Source: SYFI01 sp046095485
GTDB lineage: Bacteria; Actinomycetota; Thermoleophilia; Miltoncostaeales; Miltoncostaeaceae
Direction of reading: 5' to 3'
Assembly (NCBI GenBank): GCA_046095485.1
Contig: JBJTJN010000034.1
Coordinates: forward strand, 1-7,244
Length of the DNA: 7,244 bases
Shown: in pieces, positions 1 through 5,703 of the stretch
How the letters are laid out: every line of letters starts with the position of its first letter
Numbering within the stretch: the stretch's first letter is position 1
Notes under the pieces: generated by a model
Told to the model about the DNA's origin: nothing
Seen by the model: only the letters and a program-made list of their open reading frames with translations
The model's database searches: none
Position numbers and translations under genes: made by a program

Positions 1-15
1 GCGTGTGCCGCGTGC

Positions 16-33
16 CCCCGGGCGCGCCCGGGG
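16..33. repeat. 18-bp perfect GC palindrome
   Basis: The bases at 16-24 are the exact reverse complement of 25-33, giving a palindrome made only of G and C. It lies beyond the hup terminator-like hairpin and before any recognisable gene. It could be a second stem at the end of the hup transcript or part of the trailer of a gene outside the window. In so GC-biased a region, chance is a real possibility. Confidence 0.4.
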
Positions 34-57
34 CGGGCGGGGGGGGGTGTGGTCTCG

Positions 58-88
58 GGGGGGGCGGGGGCCCCCCCCCCGCCCCCCC
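58..88 (-). terminator. G/C-only hairpin after hup, likely transcription terminator
   Basis: Read on the minus strand, six bases after the hup stop codon, seven G, one C and five G are followed by a five-G loop and the exact complement (five C, one G, seven C). This is a 13-bp stem made only of G:C pairs (58-70 with 76-88). No U-run follows, so it would be a terminator without a U-tail, a type described in GC-rich actinobacteria. The G tracts could also form a quadruplex. The position right after the stop codon supports a termination or 3'-end role; this is inferred from structure. Confidence 0.5.
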
Positions 89-94
89 GCGGGA

Positions 95-547
95 TTACTT
101 GCGCTTGGGGGCGGCCTTCTTGGGGGCGACCTTCTTGGTGGCCTTCTTCGCCGTGGTCTTTGCCTTGGCGGTGGTGCGCTTGGCGGCCGTCGTGGCCTTC
201 TTCACGTCCTTCTTGGCCGTGGCCACGGCCTTCTTCTCGGCGCTCTTGGCGGCGGCGAGCGGCTTGAACGTGCCGTTCGCGGCCTCCTTCAGCGATGAGC
301 CCGCGGTGAAGCGCACCACGTTGCGCGCGGGGATCTTCACCTTCTGCGTGGGGTTGCGCGGGTTCACGCCGGTGCGGGCCGGACGACGCGCCACCGAGAA
401 CGTGCCGAAGCCGAGGAACGCGATGCGCTCGCCCTTGTTGACGCCCTCCTTGAGCAGGTCGAGGAAGTGCTTGGTCACGTTCGTGGCCTCGGCCACGGTC
501 ATGTCCGTACGAGTGGCGAGTGCCTTGGCGAACTCGGTCGTGTTCAT
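95..547 (-). CDS. hup: HU-family histone-like DNA-binding protein with lysine-rich C-terminal tail
   Basis: Nucleoid-associated protein of the HU/IHF fold, expected to act as a dimer that bends and compacts DNA. The 150-residue product has a standard HU domain at residues 1-92. The family signature starts at GFGTF (46-50), with the arginine-rich beta arm RRPARTGVNP and the DNA-intercalating Pro63 after Asn62. Residues 95-150 form a disordered tail of Lys, Ala and Thr (19 Lys and 2 Arg in 56 residues), like the histone-H1-like tails of mycobacterial HupB and streptomycete HupS, though this tail is shorter than theirs (those proteins exceed 200 residues). The tail should raise DNA affinity and is a likely site for lysine modification. 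The ATG is supported by GAAGGGG (553-559 on the complement) five bases upstream. The gene is monocistronic: a strong hairpin follows the stop, and the gene upstream is divergent. Confidence 0.95.
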   Translation of the reverse strand: MNTTEFAKALATRTDMTVAEATNVTKHFLDLLKEGVNKGERIAFLGFGTFSVARRPARTGVNPRNPTQKVKIPARNVVRFTAGSSLKEAANGTFKPLAAAKSAEKKAVATAKKDVKKATTAAKRTTAKAKTTAKKATKKVAPKKAAPKRK

Positions 548-601
548 GCGGTCCCCTTCAGGATCGTGCGGTTGACGGCGCCCCCGGTGAGGCGCGCGGC
601 G

Positions 602-607
602 ACACTA
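602..607 (-). promoter_or_regulatory. possible -10 box for hup
   Basis: TAGTGT on the minus strand matches the TANNNT actinobacterial -10 pattern and would give a 5' leader of roughly 45-50 nt ahead of the hup start. I see no convincing -35 box. The rest of the 548-663 intergenic stretch shows no other clear signal. Weak evidence, based on one short match. Confidence 0.25.
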
Positions 608-663
608 CCGGGGCGGAGCGCATGGGGGCGCAGGGGATGTCACGGTGGCGCCGAAACCTGACG

Positions 664-882
664 ATGGACATGGCACCCGAACCCGACCTCGCACAGGCGC
701 AGATGAGCCTCGCCTATCCGGACCTCATCCCCGGCGATCAGGTGCGCTACCCGCACCGTCGCGGCTGGAGGTTCGGGGTGCTCGTGGGCTTCGACGGCGC
801 GCACGCCGTGATCGCCGGTCCCGACGGCGACCACCGCCAGCGCGTGCCGGCGTCCACGGTCACCCCGTGGCCGCCGCGGTGA
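664..882 (+). CDS. small protein with SH3-like beta-rich core, function unknown
   Basis: I do not recognise the family. The 72-residue reading frame has nearly all G/C third positions from its second half onward, which supports real coding. From about residue 23 it reads as a compact all-beta module: PGDQVRYPHRRGWRFG, then a VLVGFDGAHAVI strand pair and a basic C-terminal segment. This alternation of hydrophobic strands and Gly-Asp turns resembles SH3-like or KOW-type folds that bind nucleic acid or protein, but no signature residues prove this. The start is unsettled: in-frame ATGs at 622, 637, 664, 670 and 703 all lack a good ribosome binding site. The 703 start would leave only the conserved-looking core. 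It is divergent from hup and convergent with pgl, with 60 bases between the two stop codons in which I see no strong terminator. Confidence 0.55.
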   Translation: MDMAPEPDLAQAQMSLAYPDLIPGDQVRYPHRRGWRFGVLVGFDGAHAVIAGPDGDHRQRVPASTVTPWPPR

Positions 883-942
883 CCACAGCACCACGCTGGA
901 GGTCCGTGACGCCGTGCCATCGCATGCGCCCGGTGGACGGTC

Positions 943-1623
943 TCATCCTTCGCCGCTGGCGGCGCGGTCGAGCACCAGCACCTGTGACGGCGTCGTAACA
1001 CGTCCGGCAGGGATCGACGCATCCCCTGCCTCCAGCCGCGTCGCCATCTCGCGCTTGGCCTCGCCGGTGACGAGCCACAGCGCCTCGCGCGCGGCGTCGA
1101 GCGCGGGGTAGGTGAGGGTCACCCGCTCGGTGCCGTTGAAGGGCCGTGACGTGGCGGCCACCGGCGCATCGGTCACATCCAGCACCGGGTCGCCGGGAGC
1201 AAGGCTGGCCGTGTGGCCGTCGTCGCCCAGGCCTAACTGCACCACGTCGATGGGGCCACCCAGCCCGGCGAGCACCCCGAGGTAGTCGCGCACGGCCGCC
1301 TCGGCCCCGTCGGCCACCCGCATGGGGTGGGCATGCGCGGCGGCGGCGGGCGACGCCGCGAGCAGCGGGCCGATGCGGGTCCAGTTGCGCTGGTCATCAC
1401 CGTCGGGTGCCACGCGCTCGTCCACCTGCAGCACGTCAACCTCGGACCAGGGGAGATCACGGGCGAAGAGATTGGCCATCATCGCCCACGGTGAGCGGCC
1501 ACCCGAGAGGGCCAGCGAGGCCCGCCCGCGCTCACGCACGGCCGCCGCAAGCAGGTCGGCGATTCGCCCGGCGGCCCATACGCCCGCCATCAGGTCATCC
1601 CCGAGCACCACGCGTTCACGCAT
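943..1623 (-). CDS. pgl: 6-phosphogluconolactonase
   Basis: Hydrolyses 6-phosphoglucono-1,5-lactone to 6-phosphogluconate, the second step of the oxidative pentose phosphate pathway, in the cytosol. The 226-residue product has the normal length for the DevB/Pgl family (glucosamine-6-phosphate isomerase-like fold) and its key motifs in order: ALSGGRSP at 38-45 (phosphate-binding loop), VDER at 67-70 followed by Asn80, and LGLGDDGHTASL at 130-141, with the catalytic His137. The reading frame stays open upstream as far as 2682, but this is the antisense of gnd. The ATG at 1623 begins the family homology. No ribosome binding site precedes it; instead TACCCT lies exactly seven bases upstream, which suggests a leaderless mRNA. 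It is divergent from gnd, the enzyme that uses its product. Confidence 0.93.
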   Translation of the reverse strand: MRERVVLGDDLMAGVWAAGRIADLLAAAVRERGRASLALSGGRSPWAMMANLFARDLPWSEVDVLQVDERVAPDGDDQRNWTRIGPLLAASPAAAAHAHPMRVADGAEAAVRDYLGVLAGLGGPIDVVQLGLGDDGHTASLAPGDPVLDVTDAPVAATSRPFNGTERVTLTYPALDAAREALWLVTGEAKREMATRLEAGDASIPAGRVTTPSQVLVLDRAASGEG

Positions 1624-1630
1624 GGGCGGG

Positions 1631-1640
1631 AGGGTAGCCT
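1631..1640. promoter_or_regulatory. overlapping back-to-back -10 boxes between pgl and gnd
   Basis: The ten bases AGGGTAGCCT hold TAGCCT on the plus strand (1635-1640) and TACCCT on the minus strand (1636-1631). Both match TANNNT and share the same TA, the only TA dinucleotide in the whole 63-bp gap. The minus box lies 7 nt before the pgl ATG, which would make pgl leaderless. The plus box would give gnd a leader of about 40 nt. No -35 consensus is visible on either side. Inferred from spacing and pattern. Confidence 0.45.
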
Positions 1641-1675
1641 TGGGCCGGGCGGCGCCACCGGCGCGCCGCGGCACC

Positions 1676-1681
1676 GGAGGG
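1676..1681 (+). promoter_or_regulatory. ribosome binding site of gnd
   Basis: GGAGGG ends five bases before the ATG at 1687, a strong Shine-Dalgarno match that fixes the gnd start and contrasts with the unled start of divergent pgl. Confidence 0.75.
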
Positions 1682-1686
1682 CGTGC

Positions 1687-2700
1687 ATGCGGATCGGGAT
1701 GATCGGGCTCGGCAGGATGGGGGCCAACATGTCGGAGCGCCTCGTGCGCGCCGGGCACGAGGTGGTGGGCTACGACCGCGACACCGCGGCGGTGCAGGGC
1801 GTGGTGGCCCGCGGCGCCGAGGGCGCCGATGGACCGGCGGCCCTGGTGGCGGCCCTCGCCGCACCCCGCGTGGTGTGGTTCATGCTGCCCGCCGCGGTCA
1901 CCACCTCGGCCATCGACGAGGTGGCCGTGCACCTGGAGCCCGGGGACATCGTGGTGGACGGCGGCAACGGCCACTACCACGAGGACATCCGCCGGGCCGA
2001 TGCCCTTGCGGCCCGGGGAATCCACCACGTGGACGCCGGCGTGAGCGGCGGCGTGTGGGGCCTTGAGAGGGGCTACTGCCTGATGGTGGGCGGTGACGAC
2101 GCCGCGGTGGCCGTGCTCGAGCCGGTGCTCGAGGCCCTGGCCCCCGGGCTCGACGCCGCTCCGCGCACCCCGGCGCGCCACGGTGACCCGCCCTCGTACG
2201 AGCGCGGCTGGCTTCACTGCGGCCCGGCCGGCGCGGGGCACTTCGTGAAGATGGTGCACAACGGCATCGAGTACGGGCTGATGGCGGCATATGCCGAGGG
2301 CTTCAACGTGCTGCACCACGCGAACGCGGGGTCGGACGACCGCGCGGCCGACGCCGAGACCGCCCCGCTCTCCGACCCTGCGCTCTACCGGTACGACATC
2401 GACATCCCGGCCGTGGCCGAGCTCTGGAGGCGGGGGAGCGTGGTGGAGTCGTGGCTGCTCGACCTCACGGCCGATGAGCTCGCGCGCGACCCGCGGCTGG
2501 ACGGCTTCTCGGGCCGGGTGTCCGACTCGGGCGAGGGCCGGTGGACGGTGCAGGCCGCCGTGGACGAGGGCGTGCCCGTGCCGGTGCTTGCGGCGGCGCT
2601 GTTCAGCCGCTTCGCCAGTCGCGGTAATGATGAGTACGCCAACAAGGTGCTCTCGGCCATGCGCCGGGGCTTCGGCGGACATGCGGAGGCATCGTCATGA
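1687..2700 (+). CDS. gnd: 6-phosphogluconate dehydrogenase, decarboxylating, short (GndA-like) form
   Basis: Oxidises and decarboxylates 6-phosphogluconate to ribulose-5-phosphate and CO2 with NAD(P)+, ending the oxidative pentose phosphate branch. The 337-residue length fits the short subfamily rather than the roughly 470-residue classical form. The N-terminal Rossmann domain opens with GLGRMG (7-12). Active-site motifs follow: VSGG (119-122) and GHFVKMVHNGIEYG with catalytic Lys188, substrate-binding Asn192 and acid Glu195. The C-terminal helical domain carries the DSGEGRWTVQAA segment that replaces the Lys-Gly-Thr-Gly-x-Trp signature of the long form. Strand two of the Rossmann fold ends in YDRD (29-32); the Asp30, where NADP-specific enzymes have Asn-Arg-Thr, suggests a preference for NAD+ (inference). 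It is the first gene of the operon and overlaps zwf by four bases (ATGA). Confidence 0.93.
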   Translation: MRIGMIGLGRMGANMSERLVRAGHEVVGYDRDTAAVQGVVARGAEGADGPAALVAALAAPRVVWFMLPAAVTTSAIDEVAVHLEPGDIVVDGGNGHYHEDIRRADALAARGIHHVDAGVSGGVWGLERGYCLMVGGDDAAVAVLEPVLEALAPGLDAAPRTPARHGDPPSYERGWLHCGPAGAGHFVKMVHNGIEYGLMAAYAEGFNVLHHANAGSDDRAADAETAPLSDPALYRYDIDIPAVAELWRRGSVVESWLLDLTADELARDPRLDGFSGRVSDSGEGRWTVQAAVDEGVPVPVLAAALFSRFASRGNDEYANKVLSAMRRGFGGHAEASS

Positions 2701-4100
2701 GCGAGCGCGCGGACTGCCTGGTGCTGTTCGGGGCCACCGGCGACCTGGCATACAAGAAGCTTTTCCCTGCGCTGCACGAGCTCGAGGCCCGCGGGCAGCT
2801 GGGAATCCCCGTCGTCGGGATCGCCCGCGAGGGGTGGACGCTCGATCGCCTGTGCGAGCGCATCCGCGACTCGCTCAAGGACGCCGGGCTCGACCCCGAT
2901 GACGACGCCTCGCGCGCCCTCATCGCGTCCATGCGCTACGTGCACGGCGAGTACACCGACCCCACCACGTTCGACGACCTGGCCGCGGTGCTCAGCGACG
3001 TGTCGCTGCCGGTCTTCTACCTGGCGATCCCCCCGGGCCTCTTCGGCGACGTCGTCGACTCGCTCGCGCACCACGACCTCACGGCGAACTGCCGCGTGGT
3101 GGTGGAGAAGCCGCTCGGGCGCGATCTGGAGTCGGCCATCGCGCTCAACCACATGCTCTCCACCGAGCTGCGCGAGGACCAGATCTTCCGCATCGACCAC
3201 TTCCTGGGCTACGAGCAGGTGCAGAACCTGCTGGTGGCGCGATTCGGCAACACCATGCTCGAGCCGCTGTGGAACCGCCGCTACGTGAGCCACGTGCACA
3301 TCGAGATGACCGAGTCGTTCGGCGTGGAGGGACGCGGGGCGTTCTACGAGACGGTGGGGTGCCTGCGCGACGTGGTGCAGAACCACCTGCTGCAGCTGGT
3401 GTGCATCCTCGCCATGGACCCTCCGGTGTCGATGGATGCCGACAGCATCAACGACGAGAAGATGAAGGTGCTGCGATCCATCCGGCCCCTCACCTCGACG
3501 GACATCGTGCGAGGCCAGTACGAGGGCTACCGCGAGGAGGACGGCGTGGCCCCGGACAGCGACGTGGACACCTACTGCGCGCTCCGGTTCGAGATCGACT
3601 CCTGGCGGTGGGCCGGTGTGCCCTTCACCATCCGGGCGGGCAAGGGCCTGGCCCGCACGCTCACCGAGGCGGTGGTGGAGTACGTGGCCCCGCCGCGGCA
3701 GTTGTTCCCCGATGCCGACGGCACCTTCGAGCCCAACCGCATGCGGTTCCGCATGAAGCCCGACGACCTCATCGAGCTCAGCATGCAGGTGAAGCAGCCG
3801 GGCGACCGCGTGGTGATGGAGACCGTGGACCTCTCGGTGCACTACTCCACGCGCCTCGGCCTGCCGGGTCCGGCGGCCTACGAGCGCCTGCTGGGCGACG
3901 CCATCGCGGGCGAGCGCCGGCTGTTCGCGCGCGACGACCTGGTGGAGGAGCAGTGGCGGGTGATCGGCCCGCTGCTGGAGGACCCGCCGCCCGTGGAGCC
4001 CTACTGGCGCGGCAGCATGGGTCCGGCCGGCGCAGCGCGCCTGCTGCCGCCCGACCTCGACGACATGCTGAGCAGCCCGCACGTGCCCGCGACGGCCTGA
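2697..4100 (+). CDS. zwf: glucose-6-phosphate dehydrogenase (atypical active-site signature)
   Basis: Oxidises glucose-6-phosphate to 6-phosphogluconolactone with NAD(P)+, the entry step of the pathway. The 467-residue product covers the whole family. It has the nucleotide loop GATGDLAYKK (12-21, keeping the Lys21 equivalent), EKPLG (137-141), the substrate signature region RIDHFLGYE (165-173), and FGVEGRGAFYETVG leading to RDVVQNH with general base His230. RAGKGL follows with Lys316. The usual signature is Asp-His-Tyr-Leu-Gly-Lys-Glu; here Tyr is Phe and, more strikingly, the substrate-binding Lys is Tyr172. Overall sequence and length are close to what I recall of mycobacterial Rv1121, which has the Phe but keeps the Lys. 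The ATG overlaps the gnd stop, with GGAGG seven bases upstream inside the gnd end; the stop overlaps the ppgK start by one base. Family assignment is firm; full activity is an assumption. Confidence 0.93.
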   Translation: MSERADCLVLFGATGDLAYKKLFPALHELEARGQLGIPVVGIAREGWTLDRLCERIRDSLKDAGLDPDDDASRALIASMRYVHGEYTDPTTFDDLAAVLSDVSLPVFYLAIPPGLFGDVVDSLAHHDLTANCRVVVEKPLGRDLESAIALNHMLSTELREDQIFRIDHFLGYEQVQNLLVARFGNTMLEPLWNRRYVSHVHIEMTESFGVEGRGAFYETVGCLRDVVQNHLLQLVCILAMDPPVSMDADSINDEKMKVLRSIRPLTSTDIVRGQYEGYREEDGVAPDSDVDTYCALRFEIDSWRWAGVPFTIRAGKGLARTLTEAVVEYVAPPRQLFPDADGTFEPNRMRFRMKPDDLIELSMQVKQPGDRVVMETVDLSVHYSTRLGLPGPAAYERLLGDAIAGERRLFARDDLVEEQWRVIGPLLEDPPPVEPYWRGSMGPAGAARLLPPDLDDMLSSPHVPATA

Positions 4101-4840
4101 TGCGGGCGATCGGCATCGACGTCGGCGGCAGCGGCGTCAAGGCCGCGCTGGTGGATATCGCCGCGGGTGAGTTCGTGGGTGATCGCGTGCGCGTGGACAC
4201 CCCGCAGCCCGCCACGCCCGACGCCGTGGTGGCCGCCACCCGAGATCTCATCGCGGGGTTCCCCGCTGACCTGCCCGTGGGCATCGGGTTTCCCGCGCCG
4301 GTGATCGATGGCGTCACCACCACGGCGGCCAACGTGGACGCCGCGTGGGTGGGCGCCCCTGCCCGCGACCTGTTCGCCGATGCGCTCGGGCGCGCCGTGG
4401 TGGTGGTGAACGACGCCGATGCGGCGGGGGTGGGGGAGGTCCGCCACGGCGCGGCGCGCGGCGAGCCCGGCGTGGTGCTGCTGCTCACCCTGGGCACCGG
4501 CATCGGTTCGGCGCTGCTGAGCGACGGCGTGCTCGTGCCCAACACCGAATTCGGGCACCTGCAGGTGCGCGGGCACGACGCCGAGCACCTGGCATCGGCC
4601 GCGGTTCGCGAGGATGAGGACCTCTCGTGGGCCCACTGGGCCGAGCGGCTGTCGGAGGTCATCAGCGCCATGGACGCCCTGCTCTGGCCTGACCTCGTGC
4701 TGCTGGGCGGCGGGGTGTCGCGCAAGTCCGAGAAGTTCAGCCCCCTGCTCGACGTTCGTCCGCCCGTGCGCCCGGCGGCGCTGCGCAACAAGGCGGGCAT
4801 CATCGGGGCCGCGTGCCTGGCGGCCGACGCCGCCGCATGA
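4100..4840 (+). CDS. ppgK: polyphosphate glucokinase (ROK family)
   Basis: Phosphorylates glucose to glucose-6-phosphate using inorganic polyphosphate, and commonly also ATP, feeding the dehydrogenase encoded just upstream. The 246-residue product shows the PPGK pattern in order: phosphate loop DVGGSGVK (7-14), the TPQPATPDAV stretch typical of this subfamily, VNDADAAG with catalytic Asp105, LTLGTGIGSAL (130-139), VPNTEFGHL with glucose-binding Glu150 and His153, then LWPDLVLLGGGVS and a RNKAGIIGAA C-terminus. The zinc-binding cysteine motif of many ROK repressors and kinases is absent, as usual in PPGK. The reading frame is open from 3269, but upstream of 4100 it is the out-of-frame shadow of zwf. 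The start at 4100 shares one base with the zwf stop and has no clear ribosome binding site, so translation is probably coupled. Confidence 0.93.
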   Translation: MRAIGIDVGGSGVKAALVDIAAGEFVGDRVRVDTPQPATPDAVVAATRDLIAGFPADLPVGIGFPAPVIDGVTTTAANVDAAWVGAPARDLFADALGRAVVVVNDADAAGVGEVRHGAARGEPGVVLLLTLGTGIGSALLSDGVLVPNTEFGHLQVRGHDAEHLASAAVREDEDLSWAHWAERLSEVISAMDALLWPDLVLLGGGVSRKSEKFSPLLDVRPPVRPAALRNKAGIIGAACLAADAAA

Positions 4841-5661
4841 TCGTGGCGCGCACGGCTGGCCGGCTGCGGCTGGTCACCCAGGTGGCGCACCAGGTGCAGT
4901 GCGGCCTGCTCGTGGCGCCGTGGGGCAACGACGAGTTCGCGCGGCCGGAGCCCTGGGCCCCGGTGGTCGAGGCCACGGCCTGGCATGACGAGGGGTGGCG
5001 CGAGTGGGAGGCGCATCCGCAGGTGCTGCCGGATGGCGAGCCGCTGGGGTTCGTCGCCATGGAGCTCGGCGATCACGTGGCCATACACCGCGCCAGCGCC
5101 GCGGCGGCCGCCACGCGCGGCGATCGGGTGGAGCTGCTGGTGGGCATGCACGGCGCGGGCCTGGTGATGCGCCGCCTGGGCCTGGACGGCGAGGTGGAGA
5201 GGCTCGATGACCGCCCCGAGCCCGCCCGCGACCTGGTGATCGACCGCGCCCGCGCGGGCCGCGCCCTGCGGTCAGGCCTGGGGGAGGGGGCCGATCTCGC
5301 CGGCTGGACCTGGTCGGCGTACCGCATCCTTCAGGCCATCGACCTGCTCAGCCTCTACCTCACGTGGAGGGGCCTCTCGGGTGGCGAGGAGTGGTCCCTG
5401 CGCCGTGTTCCCCGCTGCCCGGGTGACGAGCGCGGGGTGGACATCGCGGTGCGTCCCGAGCTCCTCGACGGGCACGCGCCCCACGACGAGGCCGCGCTCG
5501 CGTGCGTGCTCGACCCCTGGCCGTTCGCCACCGACGTCGTGCAGGCCCCGGTGGAGGCCCGCTTCATCGACGACCGCCCGTACCGCGACGCCGACGAGCT
5601 CGCCGACGCCCTTGCGTCGGCGTCAGTCGAGGTGCTTGAGATGTTGGTGCGCCGGGCCTGA
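4837..5661 (+). CDS. DUF3891-like protein, possible divergent HD-fold hydrolase
   Basis: The 274-residue product resembles the uncharacterised DUF3891 family: a leading helix with QVAHQVQCGLL, then WGND, and the strong core ATAWHDEGWREWEAHP. Biochemical function is unknown. The ordered residues His18, His50-Asp51, His84, His105 and Asp169 (in RILQAIDLLSLYL) recall the metal ligands of HD-domain phosphohydrolases, which is my inference and not an established assignment. The ATG at 4837 overlaps the ppgK stop (ATGA) and begins the homologous region; an in-frame ATG at 4813 lies inside ppgK and adds only a basic octapeptide. As the last gene of a gnd-zwf-ppgK operon it is probably co-translated with sugar-phosphate enzymes. 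No signal peptide or membrane segment is visible, so it should be cytosolic. Confidence 0.72.
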   Translation: MIVARTAGRLRLVTQVAHQVQCGLLVAPWGNDEFARPEPWAPVVEATAWHDEGWREWEAHPQVLPDGEPLGFVAMELGDHVAIHRASAAAAATRGDRVELLVGMHGAGLVMRRLGLDGEVERLDDRPEPARDLVIDRARAGRALRSGLGEGADLAGWTWSAYRILQAIDLLSLYLTWRGLSGGEEWSLRRVPRCPGDERGVDIAVRPELLDGHAPHDEAALACVLDPWPFATDVVQAPVEARFIDDRPYRDADELADALASASVEVLEMLVRRA

Positions 5662-5683
5662 CCCGCAGCGCTGCACGCGCGCG

Positions 5684-5703
5684 GGGCCGGTGCGCACCGG
5701 TCC
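5684..5703. terminator. hairpin between convergent operon and dodecin gene
   Basis: CCGGTGC at 5687-5693 is followed directly by its reverse complement at 5694-5700, and the stem extends outward by one G-U and two G-C pairs. It lies in the 41-bp gap between the stop of the DUF3891-like gene and the stop of the dodecin gene, touching the latter. The symmetry would serve both strands. No U-run is present and the loop must open inside the palindrome, so the terminator role is tentative. A smaller perfect 10-bp palindrome sits at 5665-5674. Confidence 0.35.

Noticed and set aside
3..575. 190-residue plus-strand frame opposite hup
   Set aside because: Its N-terminus is translated homopolymer (Gly and Pro runs) and the rest is the antisense of a clear HU gene.
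640..894. 84-residue minus-strand frame opposite the small beta-rich protein
   Set aside because: The plus-strand frame has better third-position bias and a plausible fold; the antisense product shows no domain-like pattern.
883..942. Possible terminator between the small protein gene and pgl
   Set aside because: I found only short, imperfect complementarity and no T-run, so I do not call a feature there.
1624..2682. Upstream extension of the pgl frame on the minus strand to 579 residues
   Set aside because: It is the antisense of gnd, is rich in His, Arg and Gly with no family similarity, and a normal-length lactonase begins at 1623.
2385..4082. 565-residue open frame on the minus strand
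   Set aside because: It lies entirely opposite gnd and zwf; long antisense frames arise from the high GC content, and the residue composition is shadow-like (His-rich, Val-rich).
3269..4099. N-terminal extension of the ppgK frame
   Set aside because: It overlaps zwf out of frame and has the Arg/Gly/Ala-rich look of a shadow; the kinase fold starts at 4100 with MRAIGIDVGGSG.
4813..4836. Earlier ATG for the DUF3891-like gene
   Set aside because: It would lie well inside ppgK and adds only MPGGRRRR; the ATG at 4837 gives the four-base ATGA overlap typical of coupled genes.
3778..5151. 457-residue open frame on the minus strand opposite ppgK
   Set aside because: Low-complexity Ser/Arg/Ala/Pro product, opposite a well-supported gene, with no recognisable motif.
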